Part shown: positions 32,409-44,061 of the stretch, one piece after another
Position numbering within the stretch: position 1 is the stretch's first letter
Layout of the letters: each line of letters starts with the position of its first letter
DNA from: Guadua angustifolia
Lineage: Eukaryota; Streptophyta; Magnoliopsida; Poales; Poaceae
Length of the DNA stretch: 64,000 bases
NCBI GenBank assembly: GCA_036346375.1
Contig: CM070505.1
Span: 53,318,626-53,382,625, forward strand
Reading direction: 5' to 3'
Translations under genes and position numbers: made by a program
The notes under the pieces: generated by a model
Seen by the model: the letters and a program-made list of their open reading frames with translations, nothing else
Told to the model about the DNA's origin: nothing
The model's database searches: none

Positions 32409-33066
32409 TGACGAGGGCTGGGAACTCCTTGACCGGCCAGCGTGCGGTCAACGGATCCCCAAGCTCGGAAGGCCCCGACCGCGACCCAGTGCAGCCTTGG
32501 GGCGCTCGACCTCAAGCGCGGTGTGCGAGCTCGACCAAGACGACCTCGAGCTCGGCGGGGTCTCGTCTGAAGCCCCGATCCGCCCTAGGATTTCGGATCG
32601 CATTTGGTCGACAGCTTCAGAGAGCGGGTCGTGGGGATGACTAAGAGTCTGGCAGCAAGTTCGAAGGCGATTCTTGCCAACCCTCAAGGTGCACGAAGGC
32701 CCTTCCTAAGGATCGCTCCGGCCGTTGCTAAGGCGAGGGAGTATAAAGACCAAGGACGATGAGCTCTGGGGGGCGAATACAACATAGCACACACAAGAGC
32801 TCAAGCTAGGAATCACCGCATCTTGACTTGAGTTGTAAACACCGCTCAGACACCCATATAACAAGAATCACCACCGCAAGGTGACTGGAGAGAGCTATTA
32901 CCTTCACGAGGCTCGAACCAAGATAAACTCGTCTCGTGCTCGTTGTCGCCTTGTTCGACCATCACCGCGATCGATTTTCTTCCTTCGTTCGAGCAAAACG
33001 CAGCTCGGGTCCCATAAACTCTCGACCCTACCTCTTTTCTTATGTTGACGATCCCGATCGCCGACA
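32409..33066 (+). repeat. 5' LTR of Tat-2
   Basis: 658 bp, TGACGAGGGCTGGG to GATCGCCGACA. The TATA box TATAAAG is at 32742-32748 (GGAGTATAAAGACC). The repeat pairs with 42719-43377. Confidence 0.92.
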
Positions 33067-33067
33067 A

Positions 33068-33085
33068 TGGGCGCCCACCGTGGGG
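33068..33085 (+). other. Primer-binding site, Tat-2
   Basis: TGGGCGCCCACCGTGGGG begins one base after the LTR. Grass Tat-type elements commonly show TGGCGCCCACCGTGGGG here. Confidence 0.75.
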
Positions 33086-33089
33086 CCCG

Positions 33090-34450
33090 ATTGTTTTGTT
33101 TTTCGCAGAACGACACCAAGACTCGTGAGCATGGCGCCTTCATCGACAGATTTTCCAAAACGGACTCGACTCGTGTCCTCGTTCCGCCCTCACCGCCGCC
33201 GAGCAAAGACGCTCGGTGGTGGACGGTCAAGGCGCCGAGGAGATGCGGATGACCGTGATCCGCAGACCGGAAGACGCCGCCGGATGGTGCAAAGTTGCCA
33301 TCAACCAAGCCATAACAGCTCTCCCATGGAGGCCCAGAGAAGGCAGTTCATCTTCGCCACCCAGCTCCCTCCTACAGGGGCGCCTCCCGCTTATCGCCCG
33401 GTCATGGCCAACCCCGATAGGGCGAGGTCGAGCTCTTTGCCGAGCCTCGCCGAAGAACTCGATCGGGCTGCGGCGAGGTGGCACCTCCGCAAAGATCGGT
33501 CAACACTCGGGACCCGCCCCAGAGAAGTAATGATAACACGCCGCGCCATCACCGCGGCGGACACCTCCTCGCAGAGTTAGCCCTCGAGCGAGTGCTCGGG
33601 ACGAGGCTCGACACGACGCGCCCGGCGCCCCACGGCACCGCGCCAACCAGACCTCTGAGCCGAGCCGCCCGAAGTCGATCGGCAAAGCAGGTCTGCGGAC
33701 CTCTCCGGACGTTCCGCCAGCGCCCAGTAGGTCCAGACCGCGTTACCAACAGTGATTCCGTGCTCGGCACCATGGTCGCCCCTCACGGAGGTCGGGCGCC
33801 GGGCAGCCTCGACTCGAAGTCCGGCAAGAGCGAGGATCTTATCGGCGATGACCACGATCGGCGCAGCACTGTCTCGCCCACGGTGCATGGCGACTCGACG
33901 ACCTTCGCGCGTGCGGTGGCCGGCCCGGTTCAAGCCCGCGCTGATCGAGCGCTTCGACGGGACCAAGAACCCTGACGAGTTCCTATCCATCTATTCGACC
34001 GCTATCCTGGCGGCTGGAGGGGATGAGCTCGTAATGGCAAACTACCTCCGATCGTTTCGGGACGGGCCGCTAGGACTCGCTTTTTAATCGGCTCGCTCCT
34101 TCAGGTCGTGGCGCCAGATCCAGAACGCCTCCGCTCCAACTTCCAGAGTTGTTACGAGCGGCCGGGCAGGGAGAAAGATCTGGATCGTGTCATCCAGGGG
34201 AAGAACGAGCCACTTCAACGCGACTTTGTGCGGCGATTCATCCGCACAAGGAACCTGATCCCGAGCATTTCTACGAGGCCGCCATCAAGGCCTTCAAGTT
34301 CGGGTCCGTGATCGACGCCTCACCAAGACACAGAGATCACCTCGAGGCTCAGCGTCAACAAACTTTTTCCGCATGGCGGAGCGATGACGCGGACGCGACG
34401 ATGCCGTCCGGCCGGAACGCGACTACGACCAAGGTAAGCTCGGTCTAAAC
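33090..34450 (+). pseudogene. Tat-2 Gag (many frameshifts)
   Basis: This is gag spread over several short frames. The clearest capsid trace is PARFKPALIERFDGTKNPDE and VMANYLRSFRDGPLGLAF (within 33752-34087), followed by REKDLDRVIQGKNEPLQRDF and RTRNLIPSI (34108-34311). This matches the Tat-1 capsid (WPERFRP, KYEDTTNPEEF, VMANYLP). No intact ORF remains and the antisense ORFs here are shadows. Confidence 0.78.
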
Positions 34451-34860
34451 CAAACAGAGGCCGGCCCGTCCAACCCTGTGAGCGCCGACCATGGCACCGC
34501 CCCAAGAAGCTAAGCGCTGGTCGAGGGCGGCGGGGTCTATGCGGTGATTGTCTCGGCAGATGGCCAGCGGAAGTCCTTGAGGTCCGAGGTCAAGCTCGGG
34601 AGGACTCAAAGCCTCGTCAAGGTCAACCTCGCCTCACCAGCGAAGAGCCACCAAAGAAGAGGGCTAACGATCAGAGTCCCGCGGATCGATGCTCAAGCTA
34701 GGGGCCGAGGGACGCGATGATACGACGAAGCAAAGTTTTGCCTATTCCGTATGCGGCCGCCACGACCTACGGACCGCAGGCGTGGCGGGAATATTGCCGA
34801 CGCTTTTATGATGGGCGGGAGAGATGCCCGTGTTCTCGGCGATGACGACCAGCCCGACGG

Positions 34861-35610
34861 GTGAATGCCGGCGCGGAGCACGACGACCTCGACCTGGAGT
34901 TCCAGCAAGGCGAGCGCCGGATCGATGTCATCTTCGGTGGCTCGTCGGCCTACCAGTCCAAGCGCGAGGTCAAGGCCGCCGCACGTACCATCTACCAGGT
35001 CGCCGCTTGGAAGCCCACCGAACAGCCCTGCAAGTGGGCCGGGGCCACCATCACCTTCTCCCCGGAGGATGCTCTCCCAGGTATGGCTCGAGACCTAAAG
35101 ACCGCTTTGAGTCGTGACTCGACCATCGGCAACACCACGGTCGGTCGCGTCATGGTCGATGGCGCAGCTCTCTTAACTTGTTGCAGTAGAGCGCCTCGGA
35201 TGCAGATTCCCCGGTCGAAGGTCAAGAGCATCACCATACCATTCTTCAGGATAGTCCCCGGGAGTTCGACCACCCCCTTGGGGCAGGTTGTCTTGCCCGT
35301 CACCTTCGGTGGCTCTGACAACTTTCGCACCGAGTTGATCACCTTCGAGGTGGTCGAGGGTGACCACCCGTACAACGCCATCCTCGGGCGACTTGCCTTG
35401 GTCAAATTCATGGCTGCCAACCATTATGGCCATCGGTGCATGAAGTTACCTGGCCCCAACGGTGTCATCATCGTCTTGGGCGACCTACAAGCGGCGCAGA
35501 TAGTCAGGAGACCAAGGCCTTGGCCCTTGCAGCGCAGCGCCTTGCCATCGGCCAGAGGAGACGACGAAGAACGCCGCCGAAGGCGGCGATACAGCTTAGA
35601 AGGGCAATAA
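34861..35610 (+). pseudogene. Tat-2 protease region
   Basis: A 249-codon ORF is the longest true pol ORF of Tat-2. RRIDVIFGGSSAYQSKREVK is typical of the segment before protease. The active-site region reads GRVMVDGAALLTCC where Tat-1 has DGGSSI, so the residues after the Asp-Gly pair have changed. HPYNAILGRLALVKFMA follows, as in Tat-1 (LPYNALLGRPALVRFMA). The ORF ends before RT, where the frame is lost. Confidence 0.8.
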
Positions 35611-35759
35611 AGGCCGTGCCGCCGACGAGAGCGACCCCACCAAAAGCGCCCACGTCTCGGCGAGCCGAGTCCCAATAGGAACTCGAGCTCGCCACCTTCC
35701 TTCCAGCGCCAACAAAGGTATATTCGCTGGGAGCCCGCGGATATGCCCGGCCCCGAGGG

Positions 35760-36400
35760 AGGTGATTGAGCACAAGCCGCAGTGGGATCCGGCTCCGACC
35801 AGGCGCCAAAAGTGCGCCGCTTCTCCCGGAGAAAGTCGAGTCATCAAGGAGAACCTTGACAAGCTCTTGAAGGCCGGCTTCATTCGTGAGATTAACTACT
35901 CCGAGTGGCCGCCAACCCGGCCATCGTGCGTAAGAAGGAGGAAAGTGGAGAATGTGCGCCGACCATACGGGTTGAACTCGCTTGCGAAGGACAATTTCCG
36001 CTCACAAGATCGACTGATCGTGGACTCCACCGCAATGCCAAGATGTTGAGCTTCTTGGATGCTTACTCGATACCACCAGATCAAGCCGGGCGATCGACGA
36101 CGAGAGCAAGACTTCCTTCATCACGCCGCTTGGCACCTATTGCTATACGCACCATGTCATTTGGTCTCGCACAATGCGGGGCCACTTTTCAACGCGTCGA
36201 TGACCAAGACTTTCGAGCCCCAGATCGGGCGGAACCTTGAGGTCTACGTGGACGACATCATCGTCAAAAGCTCCGAGGGGGCGACCACGTTCGCGACCTC
36301 GAGGAGACCTCGCCAACCCGAACAGCACAAGATCAAGCTCAACCCCGAGAAGTGCGATTCATGCAAGGCGTCCCGAAGGTGCTCGGCTACATGATCGGGG
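35760..36400 (+). pseudogene. Tat-2 reverse transcriptase
   Basis: Fragments in three frames: VIEHKPQWDPAPTRRQK and ENLDKLLKAGFIREINYSEW (35762-36049), then NLEVYVDDIIVKSSEG with the catalytic YVDD intact (codons 36245-36256) and KIKLNPEKC. Stops and shifts about every 50-100 bases prevent a protein. Confidence 0.82.
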
Positions 36401-37430
36401 CTCGGGGTTGGTCCAAACCGAGAAGATCGAGGCGATCGAAAAGATGGCACCCCGACCTCGATCAAGCAGTGCAAAGCCTCATCGCCGCATGGCCGCCTCA
36501 AGAAGTTCATCTCGAGGCTCGGCGAGCGGCTCCCATTCTTCCAAACCTTGCGCAAGCACGGGCTTCGAGTGGACTCCAGAGGCTCCAACGATCCTTCGAC
36601 GACCAAGACGCACTGCCGCCCCCACCCTCCTTACAACGCCACAACCCGGTGAGAAGTTATTGCTATATCTCGCGGCCACCCCCATGCCGTTAGTGCCGCC
36701 TGGTGGTATGAACGGGCCTCAAAGAAGACCCATTTATTATGTCACGAGGTCTTGCACGTACCAAGGAGCGCTACCCGCAGTACGGCTGTTATATGCTCTC
36801 CTTATGGCTTCGCGAAGCTCCAAGACTATTTCCAAGCGACTCCGTGGTCGCCCCGAGCAACTTCCCCGCGGGGACATCCCGAGGAACCCAGAGGGCGGCG
36901 GGCGATCGCCAAGTGGGCCATGGGCGGGCGGCGTTGACGCCCGTGTCGCGGGCACGACGACCATAAAGTCGCAAGTGCTCGCCGACTTCGTGGTCGAAAG
37001 CAGACGCCGCAGCCCGCTTCCCGAGCCAGTCGAAGAGGAAAAGCCCGGTCATGTTCTTCGACGGCCGATGACCTTCAAGCGCCGGGCCGATCCTTATCCT
37101 CACCCGCGGCGACAAGCCGATGTACGTAATTCGTTTTGGCTTTCAACACCAACAATGTGGCGGAGTACGGCCCTCTTGGCCGGCTTTACGAGCTTGCAAG
37201 GCCTTGGGCGACGCCGTCTGGTCATGAAGGGCGACTCGGCTCGTCATCAACCGCTCAACAAGGACTACCAATGCTCGGGAGACTCGATGGCAAAGTACTC
37301 GCCGAGGCACGCAAGATGGAGAAGTGGTTCCGAACTTGGAGCTCAAGCACATCCTCAGAAGGACAACTCCAGTAAGGATCGCCTCTCCAAGCTCGCTCCT
37401 CCAACGACGACGCCCCACCCGACGTCATCC
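36401..37430 (+). pseudogene. Tat-2 RNase H region
   Basis: Traces include FEWTPEAPTI (near 36565), LLLYLAATPMPL (near 36655) and, further on, NTNNVAEYGPL (near 37145) with KGDSARH and CSGDSM-type fragments, all matching the order in Tat-1. The 446-codon ORF 36237-37577 crosses frames and is not the protein. Confidence 0.7.
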
Positions 37431-37579
37431 TCGAGACGCTGGCGGACCCGTCAATCTCCGACTAAGAGGTCGCGCTTCGCCATGGTCGGTGTGCCCTCTC
37501 CGGCCGAGGCCATCCACGATTTCTTGCTCGGGGCAACTCGCCACCCGCCCGCCGAGAGGAGCGGATTGCGGGCGTAGTT

Positions 37580-38430
37580 CAGACACGCTTGTCGAGTGAG
37601 AGCTTTACAAACGCAATGTTTAGTGATCTCGACGCGGTGCATCTCCACGAGAAGGGTAAGTACCTCATCGCACGACATTCACTCAGCCTCTGTAGGGGCG
37701 ACTCGTTGTACAGACAATGGTGGAAGGCCTTCCGCATGGGGTACTATTGGCCCTCGGCGCTTCAGATGCTCGTGATATCGTCCGCACCGCCGAGCTCGCC
37801 AATTCCACGCCCGAAGTCGATCAACCCGCCCACGCTTCCGGACCATCCCGCCGCGTGGCCCTTCTCGACACGGGGCTGGACATCCTCGTCCTTTTCTCAA
37901 GCAACCGGGGAAGAAGTTTACGTTCGTCATTGTTCGACACCTTCACCAAGTGGATAGAGGTCAACCGGTCTCGACCATAATCGCCGGGCGGCGTTCATTT
38001 CTTCCGCTTGTTCGTGGTCACCGTGCACGGGTTCCATGCAAAATTATCATCGACAACCAGGTTTCGTTTATCAAATGAAGTTGTTCCAGAGTTTTGCGAG
38101 GAACTCGCATCAAAATCTGCTTCGCTTCGGTGGCTCACCCCAAAGCAACGGAGCAATGGAACGCGCCAACCGCAAATCGTCCAGTATGCCAAGAAACGAG
38201 TCGCAGATGAGCTCGACGACACGGACAAGGCCTCGGTGGACGAACTTCCCAATCGCCCTATGGTCTATTCAGACCACAACAAGCCGAGCCACGTGGTCCA
38301 CACCCTTCCACTTCGTGTTGCATCGGCCGCCCCGCCTCCCGAGGTCACGCTTAGGCTCGCCAGGTCACTTTGGTCGACCAAGTCTACCGAGCATGAACGG
38401 TCTCGACCTCACCCGCAGAAGAAGTAAGAT
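37580..38430 (+). pseudogene. Tat-2 integrase (very degenerate)
   Basis: Integrase traces: FRMGYYWPSALQ (near 37730), DTFTKWIEVNRSRP (near 37940), EFCEELASKSASLRWLTPKQ (near 38090) and DELPNRPMVYSDHNK (near 38240). The order matches Tat-1 integrase. The zinc-binding region and Glu are not in a readable frame. Confidence 0.68.
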
Positions 38431-39197
38431 GTCGTGCCATCGCTACGATCAATGCACTACCAGAAGCTCTTCGCAGACATGCGTCTCGGTCGACGACCTA
38501 GGAAGCTCCTTGTTGGGGACCTAGCCCCGAGGCGATTCAGAGCTCGCCCAAAGACCAATAAGTTATCCTCATGTGGAGGGCCCCTATAGAGTTGTTTCAA
38601 TAAATCGCGACGGGCTTACGGCTAGCGATGCCCGATGGCGAGAGCTCTCTAGCTCAGGAATATAGATCACTCCTAAGTTTTATGTGTAAACTCTATGCCT
38701 CACATTTCAATAAAGCCGGTCTTTCATTTTTGCCCTTTTTTATGTCTGCTTCCACTTATGTTGCTGCTATTTCTTTTTCGACGGTTCCTCGTTTGTTTTT
38801 TTCGAACACGACCTTCGTGCGCAAGCGCATTTGCTCCTAGTCTAAGTGACGCAGGTTTGACGCTCACCCCAATGACGAGCTAAACGTAGTTTAACCTCTT
38901 CGCAATCTAGCTCTTCCTCGTGTCTCGGCTCGAAGCCGAGAACCTCGCCGCTTAGCCGCCGAGCGATATGCATGGTCGCGAGAGCCGCTCGAGCACTAAC
39001 CTACTTAACGATGTCCGCTTGTGCCCTTCTACCTTTGCGAATTGTTCCTCCACTTTGCGTGTCGTGGCCTTCGTCCATATTTAAGTCTTGTGCCCGAGGC
39101 ACGCCGCCGACCTCGACCCAACTGGCCGGGTAAGGCGCCCTATCCACAAGACGACCCAGAAAGCACGGAACGGCTAACAAGCAAAGCAAGAAAGACT
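38431..39197 (+). other. Spacer between pol and antisense ORF in Tat-2
   Basis: Non-coding. A T-rich stretch (38720-38810) and no tandem repeats like those of Tat-1. Nothing else seen. Confidence 0.5.
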
Positions 39198-42100
39198 TCA
39201 AGCATCCCAAGCTACGGATTTACAACAGGACGAGGTTTTTTGTACACCAAAACAAACCACTTCATTAGTACATTCCTTGCTTTTTGATGTTTCCTTACAG
39301 TCGGCCATCTCATGAGCAAGCTTTTCCCGCCGGTGGGCCACTTTTGCCTTCGTGGTTGCGATCTCACCACGAGCCGAGGGCTTCTTTGGGAAGCATCCAC
39401 GGCCGACGCCGCTCGCCTTCAAGCCGGGCCAGGCACTCAACGCCGCTTACCGACGCTCGAGCTGAAGCCGAGCCCGGGACCTTAGTCCCGGCCCAAGAGG
39501 CGACTTCACGGAGCCTTCTCCAACTACCGACTTTAGCTGCTCGACCTCGAGCGCCTTGGTGGCACGATCGAGCTTCCCCTCAAGCTCGAGGATTTTGGCC
39601 TCGAGCTCGGGGGACGCCCTCGTCGTGGAGTGTGCCTGCTCCGCAGCGGCCCTCTCCAGGTCCTTGACCTTGGCCTGCTCGGTTTTGAGCGCCTTGTTGA
39701 CGCTCCCAAGTTCCTCCTCGAGCTGGAGTATCTTGGCCTTGAGCTCGGGAGTCGACGCCCATGAAGCCTTCTCCAGAGCCGATCTTGGCCCGCGGCCTCG
39801 AAGGCCAGGGCTGAACGCGGCGCGCCCTCGCTCCACGGCCTTAAAACAAGTCACGTTGGGAGCCCCGGTGCGCTCGAGCTCTTCGCGTGGGCTATCTCCT
39901 GCGCCCTCATCGTCGGCGAGATCGCCGAGTCTTGGGTCTTCCGCCGAGCTCCCCGCCGACCTCAATGGTCCGAACGAGCTGTCACGCCAACCTCCGTGCG
40001 GTCTCTATCAAGGCCGAGGAGACCTCAAGACGACAAAGATGCTCTCGGAGGCCTTGTAGCCCTTGAGAGGCATGGTCGATCACCTTCACGATTTAAAAGG
40101 GTGGCCCAAAAATGAGAGGGACAAGGAGGTCAAACCACGAGCCACGGTTGGCGGAAGGCCCTTACTCGGAGAGCGCCCCTCCAGCGCGGCGCGGTGAAGT
40201 CCTCACGGCCGTCAATACGATCGCGAGGATCTTCTCCTCCTCGTCAACCGCCATGCCGGTGCCGGATTGACCACGGCCACCGATGGCGACTTGGGCGGGA
40301 CTCGAAGTCTCGCCGGGCGCAGTTATTCGCTGCCTCCTCCGGTGGGTTAAGGCCACCGACGGGGGAGGACATAGCGGCAGTGCTAGCCCCGATCTCCACG
40401 GTCGGGGTCCCGTTCGTCTTCGGCGCCAAGGGGATGGCAGCCGGATCCGCCTCGGCATTCACGACCTCCGTGGTTCGGGTGCCGCGACCTCGGCCCAGCA
40501 AGATCCACAAATGGGAGGTTCATGGAGCGTCTGGCGACCGATCACCCCCGTGGACGGCGGGATCGCGCCCCAACGCCCGGGCGATCGTGGTGGTGGGGTC
40601 TTGGAGGCCACTTCAATCGTGGGCCTCAAGGCCCCGAGTATCCTCCTCACGGGCTTGAAGCCCGCTCGGCAAAGATTCGTGGTCATGGGCCTCACCTGTC
40701 AGAGTCCGCTACGATCATGGGCTCGTTTTCTTCGGACGAGTCGTCAAGCCCTTGGTAGAACTCACCACCAAGGGCTGGCCCGAAGAAATGCGTGTCCCAC
40801 GACGATCGCGCGCATGACCACCAAGGCATTCTCCTCCTCGGACTCGGACTCGCATCGACAATGTACCATCGCAAACGGGCAAGTTTCGAGCTCGGGTGCT
40901 CGAGGTCCGCGATCAAAAGCATACTCTAAGCCGAAGATACGGCGGGGCGGCGCACCAGATGCCGGGCCTACTGGTCACTGATCTCCTCCTCGCCGAGGGT
41001 CGCGAAGGTCTTGTTGTCCCGACAGTTGAGGGGGCGCGGCGCGCTGCGGTCCTCGCCCCGAGACCTCGAGGTCCGAGTCGGCTCAGACGCCTGGCCATGG
41101 GGTTCGCTCGCGCTCATGGGCCGGGGTGCCCAAGACTGGCGGCGGCAGCGCTCTTCTGGCTGCTGCGTAAGGGAAGACTCGTCGACGGCAAGGCATGAAA
41201 ACACAAGCTCGGGGCTCGGCTAGAAGGGCCCTTACTGCGGCACGGTCCCCCACTCGACGTGGCGTTTTTTCGCCTCCGTCGCTTGATCCGACCGATGGAG
41301 GTCGCTTCTTCCTTTCTTGCTCCTCGCCCGCTAAGCGGTACGGAGCATCCTCCGCCGTGTCCAAAGAACTCTGGTGGGCCTACGAGCAAGCAAAGCTCGT
41401 GAAGGCTCGCAGCAAAAGACTCGAGCGCTTGGTCGGGAGACTTACCTCGCCCTTTCGACGGAGTACATTCTTCGACGGGTTGCCGATGACGTATTCGCGG
41501 CGCCACCTTCCCAAACATCTCGACCATCCTGGCGGCGACCCAGATTCTTTTCTTAACCGCAAGGCAAGCGGCCGTCAGAGAAGGCCTGAGGGTGTACACG
41601 AGCCGCACCTTGGGACAAGAAGACTTACTAGACGTGTTCTCGCGGGTAGCATCATCGGACCCTCGATCTCAAAGAACGGGTGCTCCCTCCGCCGAGAGGG
41701 ACACACGGTTCCGCAGAAATCATTAGCGTCGCTTTGCCGTTGAGATCGTGCGTGGCGCAGATATGGATGAGGGCGATGGCCTCCTCGTCGACCTCGAGGT
41801 CGCTCGACCGAGTCTCCTTCTTGCGGTTGGCGATGGGGGTCCTTCAGACACGGCCCGGCCTCGCCCCTCTTGAGTAGAACCGGCATTGCTCCACGAGCCG
41901 AGGAATCCCGGATGGAACTTAGGAAGGCCCACTTGAGCCCGACCACGCCGGAAGTAGAGGCATCCGACCACGGGTCCTTCCCGAGCGGAAGAGACCAAGC
42001 ATGGGAAGAAGAGCGAGGAGTCGGGAGGATCCCTAGGAATCCTCGCATAGATGGGAAAAGATGGTGAGGAGAAGAACGGAGTTCGGCACGAGTTGATGAG

Positions 42101-42314
42101 CTCGATGTCGCACTGGAGAGGACCTTCGTGATTTAACTCACTCTCCGGGTCCGCAAGCCAAAGAGGGCATAGTGCTCGCAGTGCACGATCTAAATCGTCC
42201 TTGGGTGCGGCTCGATCTCGTTGCGGCAGCGCATGTAAACGGGTCTAGAAGCCCTGGGACTCGAGCTCCTTCATCCTCGAGTGCGACAGTAGTGCTCCTT
42301 CCTAACTTGGCCAT
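39198..42314 (-). pseudogene. Antisense ORF of Tat-2
   Basis: Minus-strand coding occupies the usual antisense-ORF position between integrase and 3' LTR. The N-terminus is at 42314 (MAKLGRSTTVALEDEGARVP), 113 bp after a TATA box. Middle parts lie in several frames (41114-42048). Near the C-terminus (39447-39965) two related coiled-coil units occur: PELKAKILQLEEELGSVNKA and PELEAKILELEGKLDRATKA. Many frameshifts break it. Compared with the Tat-1 antisense protein, the coiled coil near the C-terminus is shared in style, but I could not align the N-termini, so common origin is not shown. Function unknown. Confidence 0.6.
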
Positions 42315-42426
42315 GGCGGTTGAGTCTGGTTTGGTCCGAGGGGAAAGGAGGACCTTGCTTTCGGGCGAGAAGGCTTGAAGGCGAGGGCGCAAGAGCAAGA
42401 GCTTTCGACGAACGCCATGTATTGGG

Positions 42427-42432
42427 TTTATA
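42427..42432 (-). promoter_or_regulatory. TATA box of the Tat-2 antisense ORF
   Basis: The minus strand reads GCGGTTTATAAACCCAAT. It lies 113 bp before ATG 42314; the equivalent distance in Tat-1 is 102 bp. Confidence 0.55.
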
Positions 42433-42718
42433 AACCGCAGTTCGGTCCACGGCACTCAAAAGGCGTACAACCGCGATTTGACGGGCGCGATTAAGGCTTG
42501 GGCTACGGAGTCGAGACGCCGCCAGTGCCCACCAACCGCTCACATCCGCATTCAACATCGAGAAGTCCGAAGGTCGCCAGTGTCGAGGCCAAGGACTTGC
42601 CTTGTGGTCTCCGCCCGACTCGACCAAGGAGTCAAGACCTCTGAAGGTTTTTTCCGCCCCAAGAATAAGGCTCGAGGTCGCCCCGAGGGTTCCTCCGACC
42701 TAGAGCCTCAAACTCGGC

Positions 42719-43377
42719 CGACGAGGATCGGGAACTCCTTGACCGGCCGGGCGGCGGTCAACGGATCCCTGCTCGGAAGGCCCCGATCGCGACTGGTGCG
42801 ATCGGGCACTCGACCGAAGCGCGGTGCCCGAGCTCGACCAAGATGACCTCGAGCTCGGCGGGGTCTCGTCAAGCCCCGATCCGCCCTAGGATTTCAGATC
42901 GCATTTGGTCGACAGCTTCAGAGAGCGGTCGTGGGGATGACTAAGAGTGCGCTGCAAGTTCGGGGCGCTTGTCGCCAAACCCTCAAGGTGCACGAAGGCC
43001 CCTTCCCAAGGATCGCTCCCGGCCGTTGCGGGCAGAGGGAGTATAAAGACCAAGGACGCATGAGCTCCAGGGGGGACGAATACAACATAGCACACACAGT
43101 AGCTCAAGCTAGGAATCACCGTTACTGACTTGAGTTGTAAACACTGCTCTGTACACCCATATAACAAGAATCACCGCCGCAAGGCGACTGGAGTAGAGCT
43201 ATTACCTTCACAGGGGCTCGAACCAGTATAAACTCTCGTCTCGTGCTCGTTGTCGCCTTGCTCCGACCATCACCGCGATCGATTTTCTTCCTTCGTTCGA
43301 GCAAAACGCAGCTCGGGTCCCATAAACACTCTGACCCCTACCTCTTTTCTTGCGGTTGACGATCCCGATCGTCGACA
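42719..43377 (+). repeat. 3' LTR of Tat-2
   Basis: 659 bp, starts CGACGAGGATCGGG (TG mutated to CG) and ends GATCGTCGACA before the duplication ATATC. No clear polypurine tract stands before it. Confidence 0.9.
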
Positions 43378-43382
43378 ATATC

Positions 43383-44061
43383 CATGGTTGTACTAAAGCG
43401 GTATTCAAGTGTTTTAAAGTACTCATACAGTTTTTTCTTTTCCTCCACAAACATATTTAATATATCTTTCCTCACAGTAATGCGACTTTTAATTGGAAAA
43501 GAAGGACGCAAACACTTGATAATGTCCACAAAGTACTCATGCTCAACAATATTAAAGGGATATTCATGCATGATAATTGCAAGATAGAATTTCTTCAAAC
43601 TGACAGCCTCATCATACCTATAAGTCTCAATAGATGCAATGGATTCATCGCCCTCACTCTTCTTCAGGTTAATTGTTTGCTGCCCGGTCAAGATAAAATG
43701 CTTGTGTTTCAAATTATTTTTGAAACCCGATGTTCCTCTACTGCTCTCGCATCGACCTTTGTAGCAACATCCAGTCTTGTTACACCTAGCCCATAGTTGT
43801 ACAACATTGTTGCCCTTTTCATCTTTTGCATTAACCTCATACTTGGTGAAGTGTGCCCAAACATTAGAGGTGGCTTTCTTAGCTCTTTTTCCGGTGGTGG
43901 CTTACCCTGCTTTCATCGATCAAATCCACACTTGGAGTTGAAGTAGTAGTCAGAGAACATTTGGAGTTGGAGTAGCACTAGGGGCTCCTAAAGAGCAATG
44001 ATTGAGCCAAAGCGGGGGATGTCGCGCTTGCACTGCTACTCCTACTTACAGTATTGTCCAT
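43383..44061 (-). pseudogene. hAT transposase, N-terminal part with BED finger
   Basis: This is the 5' part of the transposase gene cut off by Tat-2. The likely start is ATG 44061 (MDNTVSRSSS). A Ser/Ala-rich segment with a frame break precedes a BED-type zinc finger at about 43690-43880: SNVWAHFTKYEV, QLWARCNKTGC and NNLKHKHF supply the W/F, two Cys and two His positions. The open frame 43383-43712 continues with SIASIETYRYDEAV, KKFYLAIIMHEYPFNIVEHE and RPSFPIKSRITVRKDI, the usual plant hAT N-terminal region. The last codons join those at 32408 once the gypsy element is set aside. Confidence 0.9.

Larger units (their letters stand above)
32409..43377 (+). mobile_element. Complete Tat-lineage gypsy element inside the hAT (Tat-2)
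   Basis: This is a 10,969-bp element with LTRs at 32409-33066 and 42719-43377 and a perfect duplication ATATC (32404-32408 and 43378-43382). The order is primer-binding site, gag, protease, RT, RNase H, integrase on plus, then a long antisense ORF on minus, as in the Tat lineage. Reading frames are broken at very short intervals and most breaks look like 1-2 base losses. The 3' LTR starts CG instead of TG. LTR identity by eye is about 90 percent, many differences being small indels. It interrupts the hAT transposase, so it is younger than the hAT. Confidence 0.93.

Noticed and set aside
32936..33990. Long plus and minus ORFs at the start of Tat-2
   Set aside because: They lie in the LTR/leader and gag region; both strands stay open because of base composition.
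36237..37577. 446-codon ORF as a protein
   Set aside because: It runs across a GC-rich pol region and overlaps readable RT and RNase H fragments in other frames; its own translation shows no domain.
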